In this document: in pieces, positions 1 through 8,080 of the stretch | Numbering within the stretch: the first letter of the stretch is position 1 | How the letters are laid out: every line of letters starts with the position of its first letter | Assembly: GCA_021739765.1 (NCBI GenBank) | Contig: JAIPBD010000012.1 | Coordinates: 1 to 64,000 of the forward strand | Length of the DNA stretch: 64,000 nt | Source of the DNA: Melioribacteraceae bacterium | GTDB taxonomy: Bacteria; Bacteroidota; Ignavibacteria; Ignavibacteriales; Melioribacteraceae | Reading direction: 5' to 3' | Program-made: the position numbers and the translations under genes | The notes under the pieces: model-generated | Databases searched by the model: none | Told to the model about the DNA's origin: nothing | Seen by the model: only the letters and a program-made list of their open reading frames with translations

Positions 1-828
1 GTATCCGCTGATGGGTTGACCGGTGATGAAATTACGGTTTTAAGTACAAGACCAAAGAAGGATAAATCGTTGATTACTCAAGTGAGGTTAAGTGATAAAA
101 ACAGAATTGGCGTTATTAAGGACGAAGGCTTTATTCCAAATGTAGAATATATTCGGGAAATCGAAGAAATTAGAAACAATCAAATTTTTAATGCAGATAA
201 CTCCAAGGAATACCAAAAGCAAATTTCAAAATTTATTCTTAAAAACAACAAAAGTGTTTACAAAAAATCCTTCGCATTTAAACGACTTGTAAACGAATTC
301 GGGATATACCTGGTTAAAATGAATGGCGAGCTTGTAGCGGATGATTATAATTTCATAATCAAAAAATATAATGACGCACGAACACTCGACGAGATAATCG
401 AACTAAAAAATTTCCATCCGAAGTATGAAGAATTGTTAAAGAAAAATTACGCGGAGAGATTTATCGTAAATTCCGAGATTCTTGATTTGGAAGAGGAGAA
501 GGACTTTATCAATTCTATTCCGGGTGATTCCAGACTAAACAGATTTAAGAAAATTAAAAACGGTGAAGGAAAAATAACGCGAAATAATGCCTTGCATTGG
601 TATGATGTGGAAGCAAAAAATATCGAAGAACTTATTGAGTTGAATTTCCCATCATTTAATCTATTACAAAGTAATGATAAAAATAGAGTGATTGAGTTTA
701 TTGACAGAATTAATCCGTTTGTTGAAAACGAAGATGTCGAAAGTAATTTCCCGACATATAAAATCGAAGAAGGTGAACCAATACTTATTCCAGATCCTAA
801 ATTAATTCTGGGTCAACTAAATGAGTAG
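1..828 (+). CDS. Unrecognised protein, 3' part only
   Basis: The reading frame is open from the first base of the window, so this is the C-terminal part of a longer gene; an internal TTG at 16 is only the first possible start codon inside the window and need not be the true one. The visible 275 or so residues are hydrophilic and rich in Lys, Glu, Asn and Ile, without membrane segments or a recognisable catalytic motif. Its stop overlaps the ATG of the next gene by 8 bases, so it is probably translated as part of the same operon as the DUF1961, GH105 and sulfatase genes. By context it may be a glycan-active or accessory protein, but I do not recognise the family and assign no function. Confidence 0.7.
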   Translation, partial: VSADGLTGDEITVLSTRPKKDKSLITQVRLSDKNRIGVIKDEGFIPNVEYIREIEEIRNNQIFNADNSKEYQKQISKFILKNNKSVYKKSFAFKRLVNEFGIYLVKMNGELVADDYNFIIKKYNDARTLDEIIELKNFHPKYEELLKKNYAERFIVNSEILDLEEEKDFINSIPGDSRLNRFKKIKNGEGKITRNNALHWYDVEAKNIEELIELNFPSFNLLQSNDKNRVIEFIDRINPFVENEDVESNFPTYKIEEGEPILIPDPKLILGQLNE

Positions 829-1615
829 AACTTGGGTTAGCGCGTTTTGGTTTATTCTGTTAGTTCAATTGCATTTACTTTTTACTGACAGCCACGCTCA
901 AAAAAAAGAAAAAACAAAAATTGACGTGTTGAATTCGAAATATGAAATCGGGGATCTAATATATTCGAATCCGCTAAGATCAAAAAAGGACGTCGAGAAT
1001 TTTATTTTAGAAGGAAAGGCAGAAATAACATTTGCGAATGGAAGATTAAATCTAAACAATAAGTTAGATGCTTCGCTTGGGCAAGAAGCAAATTATGTCT
1101 TTTGGTGTGACGTTAACTTTCCCGATAGTATTCTAATTTCTTTCCAATTTTATCCGATTTATGAACCTGGTTTGTGCGTCTTTTTCTTTTCCGCAAAAGG
1201 AATTAACGGTGAGGATATTTTTGATAACGAATTGAACAAAAGAGAAGGCGAATATCGTCAATATCATCATGGAGATATTAACACCCTATATTTTTCATAT
1301 TTTCGACGAAGGAAACCCGAAACCAAAGCTCTCGCAAAATGTAATTTGAGAAAGAGTTTCGGTCATCACATTGTTGCGCAAGGTGCTGATCCAATTCCAT
1401 CCGTGGAGGAATCGATTGCGCCGTATTTAATTCAAGTTGTGAAGTATGGCGAATTTGTAGAACTATTTATCGATGGATTGTTGATATTAAGCTGGGCTGA
1501 CGATGGTGAAACTTATGGAGAAATTCTAAGCTCGGGGAAAATCGGATTCCGACAAATGTCTCCGACCGAAGCCGAATACACTAACTTGAGAGTTGAAAGA
1601 ATAATTAAGAAATAA
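821..1615 (+). CDS. Secreted DUF1961 (YesU-like) protein
   Basis: The protein opens with a hydrophobic signal peptide ending near DSHAQ (residues 23-27). The mature part matches what I remember of the DUF1961 family: FWCDVNFPDS, FFFSAKGINGEDIFD, YHHGDINTLYFSYFRRR, AQGADPIPSVEES and the terminal DDGETYG and KIGFRQM blocks occur in that order. The family includes Bacillus subtilis YesU, from a rhamnogalacturonan utilisation operon, and has a concanavalin-like beta-sandwich fold. Its catalytic role, if any, is not settled, so carbohydrate binding is as likely as hydrolysis. It overlaps the preceding gene and is followed 27 bases later by a GH105 gene, which reproduces the known YesU/YesR partnership. 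The family call is firm; the function is inferred from context. Confidence 0.8.
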   Translation: MSRTWVSAFWFILLVQLHLLFTDSHAQKKEKTKIDVLNSKYEIGDLIYSNPLRSKKDVENFILEGKAEITFANGRLNLNNKLDASLGQEANYVFWCDVNFPDSILISFQFYPIYEPGLCVFFFSAKGINGEDIFDNELNKREGEYRQYHHGDINTLYFSYFRRRKPETKALAKCNLRKSFGHHIVAQGADPIPSVEESIAPYLIQVVKYGEFVELFIDGLLILSWADDGETYGEILSSGKIGFRQMSPTEAEYTNLRVERIIKK

Positions 1616-1642
1616 ATACCCACTTAGAAAAGATAGAATTAT

Positions 1643-2743
1643 ATGAGTTTCTACAAATACTTTAAAATAAAAAATACGGTTACTCTATTTCTTTTATTTT
1701 CAACAATCACGATTTCTGGTCAAACTGAACAAGAGTCGATTGAATCATTGATTTCGAGAGTTGTCGATTACCAAATTCATCAACCGATGGTTCCGAAAAG
1801 AGAAGACAGAGCTTTCCCCAACGGCTGGATTCCTTCCACATTTTACACAGCGCTTATGGATGTTTATAAAGTTACCGGAACAAAAAAATACTTTGAATTT
1901 GCACACGAATGGGCTGCATCAAACAATTACAAATTAGGACCAAGACCCTTGCACGCCGATGATCATTGTGCCGGACAAGTCTATTTAATGCTATACGATT
2001 TTACAAATGACTCGACTAATCTTAAAGATGTTTTTGATACTTTTGATAAAATGATGAATGAACGTTCTGCGGGTCGGGAAATCTGGGATTGGTGTGACGC
2101 TTTATTTATGTCCCCTCCCGTGTTTGCGGGTCTGTACAAAATCACAAACAATGCGAAATACTTAAAAGCACTCAATCGTTATTATTGGGATGCTGCGGAC
2201 TATTTGTTCGACCGCGAAGAGAATCTTTTTTACCGGGATAACAGATTCTTTTTTAAGCGCTCTGAAATTGGAAATAAAATATTCTGGAGCAGGGGAAACG
2301 GATGGGTATTTGCGGGCCTGGTAAAAATTATTGATGCGCTTCCAGATGAAAACAAACACAAAGAAGATTATATTGAATTATTCAAAACTTTAGCAAAACG
2401 TTTGGTCTCTTTGCAGCGGGAAGACGGCGTTTGGTCCCCTAATCTGTTAGAGCCCGAATTATACAATATGCCCGAAACAAGTGGAACGGGGTTTTTTAGT
2501 TATGGCTTAGCTTGGGGAATTAACAATGGCATTTTGGATAAAAGTATATACAAAGTTCACGCAGAAAAATCTTGGAATGCCTTGGTAAAATTAGTTGACG
2601 ACGATGGGAAATTGCAATATGTGCAAAGTGTCGGTCATGAACCCGAGCATGTTTCAAAAGCGAATAATTCGGCTTTTGGAGCCGCTGCTTTGTTGATGGC
2701 CGCATCTGAATTTCTAAAACTTGAAAGTACAGACGAAAAGTGA
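1643..2743 (+). CDS. GH105 unsaturated glucuronyl/galacturonyl hydrolase
   Basis: This 366-residue protein has a signal peptide (residues 1-27, ending ISGQ) and an (alpha/alpha)6-barrel pattern typical of YteR/YesR. RPLHADDHCAGQ at 101-112 and WDWCDALFMSPP at 148-159 are the family signatures; Asp152 aligns with the general acid used to hydrate the 4,5-unsaturated uronic acid. TGFFSYGLAWGINNGIL near 277-293 is also characteristic. The enzyme removes the unsaturated uronic acid left on oligosaccharides by a polysaccharide lyase, so it should act after the propeller-type lyase candidate further along. A predicted extracytoplasmic location fits periplasmic trimming of oligosaccharides. Rhamnogalacturonan and ulvan fragments are both plausible substrates; the sulfatases beside it favour a sulfated one. 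Confidence 0.88.
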   Translation: MSFYKYFKIKNTVTLFLLFSTITISGQTEQESIESLISRVVDYQIHQPMVPKREDRAFPNGWIPSTFYTALMDVYKVTGTKKYFEFAHEWAASNNYKLGPRPLHADDHCAGQVYLMLYDFTNDSTNLKDVFDTFDKMMNERSAGREIWDWCDALFMSPPVFAGLYKITNNAKYLKALNRYYWDAADYLFDREENLFYRDNRFFFKRSEIGNKIFWSRGNGWVFAGLVKIIDALPDENKHKEDYIELFKTLAKRLVSLQREDGVWSPNLLEPELYNMPETSGTGFFSYGLAWGINNGILDKSIYKVHAEKSWNALVKLVDDDGKLQYVQSVGHEPEHVSKANNSAFGAAALLMAASEFLKLESTDEK

Positions 2744-3528
2744 AAAAGTTAATTACGACTGATACAATTTCACAACAATTAACGCCGGGATTATTAACCG
2801 AAATGGGCGTTATATCATCAGACTTAAACATTCCTCCCGGCTCTGATTTTAACTCCTCGAATAAACTTAAATACAGAATATGGACAACTTACGGAAGAAG
2901 GAAAAAAGGCAATTATAATAACGGTTATTTAGGAATTGAATTACGGGAAGGGAAACTATTTGTAAATCAGTACCTTGTAAACAGCACGAAAAAAAACGAA
3001 AATCGATTCCTTGTAAATGAAATAAATGCTGAAATCGAAATCGAAAATAATTTTCTCGCATCCCCTTTGTCCTGGAATTATAAAAGCACTTTTTTTGATG
3101 AGACAAAAGAAACGAATAGTAAAATATTAAAGAAAACTATTTCGGAATCCGCTTATAAATTCGGGCGAAGACCATTTAATGAATTCAATATTAATAATTA
3201 CACATCAAATTGGTCTCTAATCTATTCGATAAAAAATTGGAAAAAGGAAAATCTCCCAAATGAGGAATTTGACATTATTGAAAACCTATCGGTTGTAAAA
3301 AAAGACAATAAGATAGTTTTTAACGAGTCGGTTGAGGAAAGATGGTCAACAAAATTAATGGTGTTCGATAAATATAAATTAGTCGGACGTGGAATAATGC
3401 CATTCACATTTTGGTTGGATGAAGCTGGCTTTCCTTTGTTAATAACAAGCGGTTATCTCGCTCTTATCTTTGATCCGACCGCTCAGAATTTTGAATACAA
3501 CCGCTTTCAAGATGACGAAGAGGATTAG
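2740..3528 (+). CDS. Unrecognised protein in glycan-degradation operon
   Basis: The GTG start overlaps the stop of the GH105 gene (GTGA), a tight translational coupling. The 262-residue product has no signal peptide and no membrane segment, and is rich in aromatic residues, Asn and Lys, with alternating beta-strand-like stretches (for example NGYLGIELREGKLFV, WSLIYSIKNW and LMVFDKYKLVGRG). It stops two bases before the first sulfatase. I do not recognise the family. The lack of a leader contrasts with its exported neighbours, so either it works in the cytoplasm on imported sugars or the true start has been missed. A role in the same glycan pathway is inferred only from operon position. Confidence 0.65.
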   Translation: MKKLITTDTISQQLTPGLLTEMGVISSDLNIPPGSDFNSSNKLKYRIWTTYGRRKKGNYNNGYLGIELREGKLFVNQYLVNSTKKNENRFLVNEINAEIEIENNFLASPLSWNYKSTFFDETKETNSKILKKTISESAYKFGRRPFNEFNINNYTSNWSLIYSIKNWKKENLPNEEFDIIENLSVVKKDNKIVFNESVEERWSTKLMVFDKYKLVGRGIMPFTFWLDEAGFPLLITSGYLALIFDPTAQNFEYNRFQDDEED

Positions 3529-3530
3529 CT

Positions 3531-4940
3531 GTGCCAAAGAATCAAATTAATAGAAGATCATTTTTAAAGTATTCGATGGTTGGTTCTGCTTTTTTAGCAA
3601 CTCCACAAGTACTAAAAGGAAAATTTCCGGCGATTGTTGAAAATAAAACACCGAATATCCTTCTTATTTTAACCGATCAGCAGCATTCAAATGCATTAAG
3701 TTTTTTTGGGAATACAAACCTGAGCACCCCGGCGATTGACTATCTTTATAAGAATGGAGTTAGTTTCAATAATAATTATTGCACCAATCCAATTTGTTCA
3801 CCGGCACGAAGTTCGCTTTTTACGGGCAGAATGCCAAGCGAGACAGGTGTTTGGAAAAATGGAAATGGGATTGACAAATCGATTCCGAATTTGGGCCAGT
3901 GGTTTAATGAACGGTCTGATTATAAAACTTACTATGCAGGGAAGTGGCATCTGCCAAATGGATTTACATTCAATATCCCCGGTTTTAATGTGCTTACTCC
4001 GGGAGTTTCATTCCAGGGAATATTGGGTGACTCGGTAACTTCTGAAGCATGCGCTAATTTTATTTCAAACTACAATGAGAAAAATCCATTTTTACTCGTA
4101 GCGTCTTTTCTGCAACCACATGATATTTGTCAATGGTTGCGATTAAATGCTTACAGAAATGAAAATGTTAATTTTAGCGAACCTCTTCCAAATCTCCCCG
4201 ATAATTTCAGAATACCCGAGATAGAACATTCTTCAATTCGGCAACTGCGAGAAAGCTACGAACCAATAATGTCAAATTGGACGGAAGATCAATGGCGTTA
4301 TTATTTGTACAATTATTACCGTCAAGTTGAGATGGTTGATGCGGAAGTGGGTAAAATAATTTCATCTCTAATTGAGAGTGAACACCATGATAACACGCTC
4401 GTTCTGTTTACGTCGGATCATGGCGAGGGTTTGGCTCATCACAAATTTGTACGCAAAAATACCCTCTACGAAGAATCGATAAAAACACCATTTAGCATTT
4501 ATTACCCGAATGAAATTCCAGGAAACAAACGGAGTGATAACCTAACAAGCGGTCTGGATATTTTTCCTACTCTCTGTGAGTTCGCAAAAATAAAATCTCC
4601 CGAAAAATTAAAAGGAGTTTCTCTTAAACCAAATATTGACGACAAAAATAATGGTCAACGTGAATTTGTTATAGGGGAACTGAGCACCGATGGCGATGGA
4701 ATAACACTTGACGGAAGAATGGTAAGAACGAATAAATATAAGTTGATAACATTTAATGACGGAAAAGATGATCAACTTTTCGACATTATAAATGATAAAT
4801 ATGAAATGAAAAACATCGCAAATGAAATTGATGCGCAAAATGAAAAGAACGAATTAAAAAGAATTTTAAAAAAATGGGAAAGTAAAATAGTTCCGTCAAA
4901 AAAAACGCCTGCACGCAAAATTTGGAATAATCGTGAGTAG
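3531..4940 (+). CDS. Tat-exported formylglycine sulfatase (1)
   Basis: The N-terminus has a twin-arginine signal (NRRSFLK at 7-13 followed by a hydrophobic stretch), so the protein is probably folded before export. The alkaline-phosphatase-like sulfatase fold follows: ILTDQQHSN at 46-54 contributes metal ligands, and CSPAR at 89-93 is the formylglycine signature, with Cys89 as the residue to be oxidised. GKWHLPNG and TSDHGEG supply further active-site and metal residues. It hydrolyses a sulfate ester from a carbohydrate. It starts with GTG and lies three bases from a second sulfatase of different subfamily, implying that the target glycan carries at least two kinds of sulfate. No sulfatase-maturing enzyme gene is in the window. 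Confidence 0.9.
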   Translation: MPKNQINRRSFLKYSMVGSAFLATPQVLKGKFPAIVENKTPNILLILTDQQHSNALSFFGNTNLSTPAIDYLYKNGVSFNNNYCTNPICSPARSSLFTGRMPSETGVWKNGNGIDKSIPNLGQWFNERSDYKTYYAGKWHLPNGFTFNIPGFNVLTPGVSFQGILGDSVTSEACANFISNYNEKNPFLLVASFLQPHDICQWLRLNAYRNENVNFSEPLPNLPDNFRIPEIEHSSIRQLRESYEPIMSNWTEDQWRYYLYNYYRQVEMVDAEVGKIISSLIESEHHDNTLVLFTSDHGEGLAHHKFVRKNTLYEESIKTPFSIYYPNEIPGNKRSDNLTSGLDIFPTLCEFAKIKSPEKLKGVSLKPNIDDKNNGQREFVIGELSTDGDGITLDGRMVRTNKYKLITFNDGKDDQLFDIINDKYEMKNIANEIDAQNEKNELKRILKKWESKIVPSKKTPARKIWNNRE

Positions 4941-4943
4941 AAT

Positions 4944-6521
4944 ATGAATGACATTACAAGGAGAGAGTTTAATAAAAAAATCGGAATCGGGTTATCGGGA
5001 ATTGCTGCACTAAACAGCGGCGTGCTAAACGCGGCAGAAAAAATATCAAAATTTGCTGAGCAGAAGACAAAACCCAACATATTGTTCATTTGTTCTGATC
5101 AACATTCATTTAATTATACCGGTTTTTCGGGACACCCAAAAATTAAGACACCCAATCTGGATCAACTCGCTAAAAATGGAACTGTTTTTTCTGATGCCTA
5201 TTCGGGTCAACCGGTTTGTGTTCCCGGTCGAGCAAGTTTAATGACGGGCATGTTTGCTTCCGATGTTGGATCCTATTGCAATACCACAGTTTGGGATGGT
5301 TCAAAACCAATATGGGGAAAATACTTTCGAGATGCGGGTTACCACACGAGAGCATCGGGAAAATTGGATCTTGACGATTCAATTGATACCGGATTTAATG
5401 AAGTTCTAACGACGCATGGCCATAAATCGAATCCGGATATAACTTCTTTATTCAGACAACCATTATGTTATCGTGTTGGCGAAAGACCACAAGTTGATGG
5501 ATCCTCAAGAGCAGGTTACCACACAGACGACTATGCAATTACGAAAAATGCCATCGGATTTATTGAAAATGAATCTAAAGATTTGAATAAACCGTGGGCG
5601 TTATACTTGGGTTATCAACAACCTCATCCGAAGTTTATCGCAAATGAAAAATATTATAATCAATACTTAAAGGATGTTGGTCTGCCCGATGTTACAAATG
5701 AAGAACTTGAAGACATGCATTTGGTTTATCAAGAATTGCGTCATTTTAAAAGAGTAGCGAATCCCATTGATATTGAAAGAATGAAAAGGGCTCGTGCCGC
5801 ATACTACGGAATGATAACTGAACTGGATGAGTTAATTGGAAAAGTTATTACAAGTCTTAAAGAATCAAACCAATTTAAAAATACAATAATCGTCTACACT
5901 TCGGATCATGGCGAATCACTCGGAGATCATGGTCTTTGGTATAAAAATAATCTTTATGATTGTTCCGTCAGAATTCCACTCATTATATCTGGACCCGGAA
6001 TACCTGAGGACAGAGTTGAAAAAATACCTGTCGCACAGGTTGATCTCGTTCCTACTTTATTGGAATTTGCAAAAATCGAAAACCCAAATTATTTGCGTGG
6101 TGAATCATTGACTCGATTTTTCAAAAAAGAAAACAATGATAAAAACGAGAATGTGGTTTATGCAGAAAGTCATTCTGAAGGAAATTGTACCGGTTCATTT
6201 ATGATAAGAAAGGGAGATTGGAAATACATTTACTTTACCAACTATGAAGACCTTTTATTCAATTTGAAGCACGATCCAAAAGAGAGAAATAATCTTGCGA
6301 ATATTGAGAAATACAAATCCAAGAAAGAAGAATTAAATAAAGAATTAATGAAAAAAGTAAATCCCGATAAGATTACATCCGACGCATTCAAAAAGCAGAA
6401 ATCGTATTTAGACAAGATGGTAGCGGAAAATGATGAAGATGGGCTGTTTGATATTTTTAAGAGCAGATTGGGCAACGGCCAGGCAAGAACTTTATCTCAA
6501 AGACTAAAAGGAAAATTTTAG
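4944..6521 (+). CDS. Tat-exported formylglycine sulfatase (2)
   Basis: This 525-residue sulfatase has a twin-arginine leader (TRREFNKK followed by GIGLSGIAAL). CSDQHSFNYTGFSG at 50-63 holds metal ligands, and CVPGR at 92-96 is the formylglycine site, with Gly where Ser or Ala is commonest, still within the CxPxR core. TSDHGESLGDHGLWYKNNLYD-type residues in the central part resemble iduronate/choline-sulfatase-like enzymes more than the preceding sulfatase does, so the two are not recent duplicates. The C-terminal ~90 residues are very rich in Lys, Asn and Glu. It follows the first sulfatase by three bases and precedes the propeller protein by nine, fitting a single transcript. The exact sulfated sugar cannot be read from sequence. 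Confidence 0.9.
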   Translation: MNDITRREFNKKIGIGLSGIAALNSGVLNAAEKISKFAEQKTKPNILFICSDQHSFNYTGFSGHPKIKTPNLDQLAKNGTVFSDAYSGQPVCVPGRASLMTGMFASDVGSYCNTTVWDGSKPIWGKYFRDAGYHTRASGKLDLDDSIDTGFNEVLTTHGHKSNPDITSLFRQPLCYRVGERPQVDGSSRAGYHTDDYAITKNAIGFIENESKDLNKPWALYLGYQQPHPKFIANEKYYNQYLKDVGLPDVTNEELEDMHLVYQELRHFKRVANPIDIERMKRARAAYYGMITELDELIGKVITSLKESNQFKNTIIVYTSDHGESLGDHGLWYKNNLYDCSVRIPLIISGPGIPEDRVEKIPVAQVDLVPTLLEFAKIENPNYLRGESLTRFFKKENNDKNENVVYAESHSEGNCTGSFMIRKGDWKYIYFTNYEDLLFNLKHDPKERNNLANIEKYKSKKEELNKELMKKVNPDKITSDAFKKQKSYLDKMVAENDEDGLFDIFKSRLGNGQARTLSQRLKGKF

Positions 6522-6530
6522 GATCATAAC

Positions 6531-7970
6531 ATGCAAAAGAAACGAATCTTATTTGTGGTAAAAACATGCTTTGTATTTTTAATTGCTGTAAAACTTGCGG
6601 GTCAAACCGCGCTTATTGATCAGCCCGGTGTTTCGTTGATTTCAAGAACAACCGGTCATGCAATTCATAGTTATTTTGATATTTGTCCGGAAAGTCCGGA
6701 TGGAACACGAGTGTTGTATTTTTCATTCGAATTAAATGCACCCGGATATGGTAAAGTAATAGTGGCGCGGAAAGATGGATCGGGAGCACGTGTTGTTGGC
6801 GAGAGGATTTATTCGAATAATCACGATTCGGTCAGGCAAATGTGGATTGATGATTCAACCGTTGCATATTCATCCGAATCCAAATTTGAAACATATGTTG
6901 TTAATTTAAATACAAAAGAAATGAGGACTCTTCCCGGAGAAATGCGAAACTACTCTCACGCTCTCAACAAAGGGTTAACTGTTAAATCGAAGAGTATAAA
7001 TTCTATTGACGTTGCAATGGTTGTTGTAATGAATTTGGAATCCGCAACTCTCGATACACTTTTTAATACTAATGACCTTGCCGCTGTGCATCCCGCCGGA
7101 GAAGAATTAATTGACAACAAATACGCGAATCTGAAACATCCTAAATGGTCGCCTGACGGCAAACATTTGATGGTAAAACTTAAAGCCAATGACAAAACGG
7201 GAAACAGATCAATTGCCAAAAGTATTATCATCGCTGATGCCGATGGAACGAACCTGTTATATATTTCAGATAAAAGCAATCATGCAATGTGGATAAGCAA
7301 TAATGAATATATCGCTTATGATGGAAATGATGATGTGGTAATTTATAATATTGAAGATCGTACGGAACGATATTTGTGGAAAAATGCGAAAGGCGTGCAC
7401 GGATCCACAAACGCGGACAACACACTTTTTATAACCGATACTTTTGATTGGCCCATAACAAAAAGGGGCAGTTTGATTCTATTCGATATAATTGAGCAGT
7501 CTTATTCGGTTATTGCCGAAATGAATATGCCCGCTCAAAGTTATGAGGATCGTGTTCATCCGCATCCGGTTTGGTCGAGAGATTTTAAACGAATTTATTT
7601 TAATTCAGAAGATGACGGAGAACGAAAGGTATACGCGTATGACATTCCCGATTCTATTTTGACATCCGTTTCTCAAACTTATAATCCCGATAAAATTAAA
7701 TTGGAAGCTTTTCCAAATCCTTTTAATGCTTCCACTAATATAATTGTGGAGCTGATGGAAAAAAGCAATGGAACGCTGCAAATATATGATACAACCGGCA
7801 GCGTTGTTGCCACGCTTTATAATGGCGAATTTGAAAAAGGAATCAATTCAATTAATTGGAGTCCCAACAAAGCTTCAAATATTCCGGTATCGAGTGGAGT
7901 GTATTTCTGCAGATACATTAGTTCAGAGAACAACTATTCAAAAAGTTTAAAAATGCTATTATTAAAGTAG
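6531..7970 (+). CDS. Secreted TolB-like beta-propeller, polysaccharide-lyase type, with T9SS tail
   Basis: A signal peptide (residues 1-25, ending KLAGQ) is followed by repeated propeller blades with SPDG, KWSPDGKHLM and VWSRDFKRIYF motifs. The His-rich segments SNHAMWISNNEY, GVHGSTNADNTLFIT and RVHPHPVWSRDF resemble oligogalacturonate lyase (PL22), where His residues bind the metal and substrate; seven-blade ulvan lyases of PL24/PL25 are a second possibility. Residues from about 402 (FPNPFNAS) to the end form a type IX secretion sorting domain, ending in a basic KSLKMLLLK, so the protein should be released or anchored at the cell surface. Its place between sulfatases and GH9, with GH105 upstream, supports a lyase that generates the unsaturated ends used by GH105. 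Lyase activity is an inference. Confidence 0.72.
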   Translation: MQKKRILFVVKTCFVFLIAVKLAGQTALIDQPGVSLISRTTGHAIHSYFDICPESPDGTRVLYFSFELNAPGYGKVIVARKDGSGARVVGERIYSNNHDSVRQMWIDDSTVAYSSESKFETYVVNLNTKEMRTLPGEMRNYSHALNKGLTVKSKSINSIDVAMVVVMNLESATLDTLFNTNDLAAVHPAGEELIDNKYANLKHPKWSPDGKHLMVKLKANDKTGNRSIAKSIIIADADGTNLLYISDKSNHAMWISNNEYIAYDGNDDVVIYNIEDRTERYLWKNAKGVHGSTNADNTLFITDTFDWPITKRGSLILFDIIEQSYSVIAEMNMPAQSYEDRVHPHPVWSRDFKRIYFNSEDDGERKVYAYDIPDSILTSVSQTYNPDKIKLEAFPNPFNASTNIIVELMEKSNGTLQIYDTTGSVVATLYNGEFEKGINSINWSPNKASNIPVSSGVYFCRYISSENNYSKSLKMLLLK

Positions 7971-8080
7971 TTGGTTGAGGAAATGCCAAATAATTTTCAT
8001 GCAGCGAATACGGCTAATAATTTCATTTAGCTTAAGCTTTCACTAAATTGATTTATAAATTAATTAAGTAATGGCTCCAA

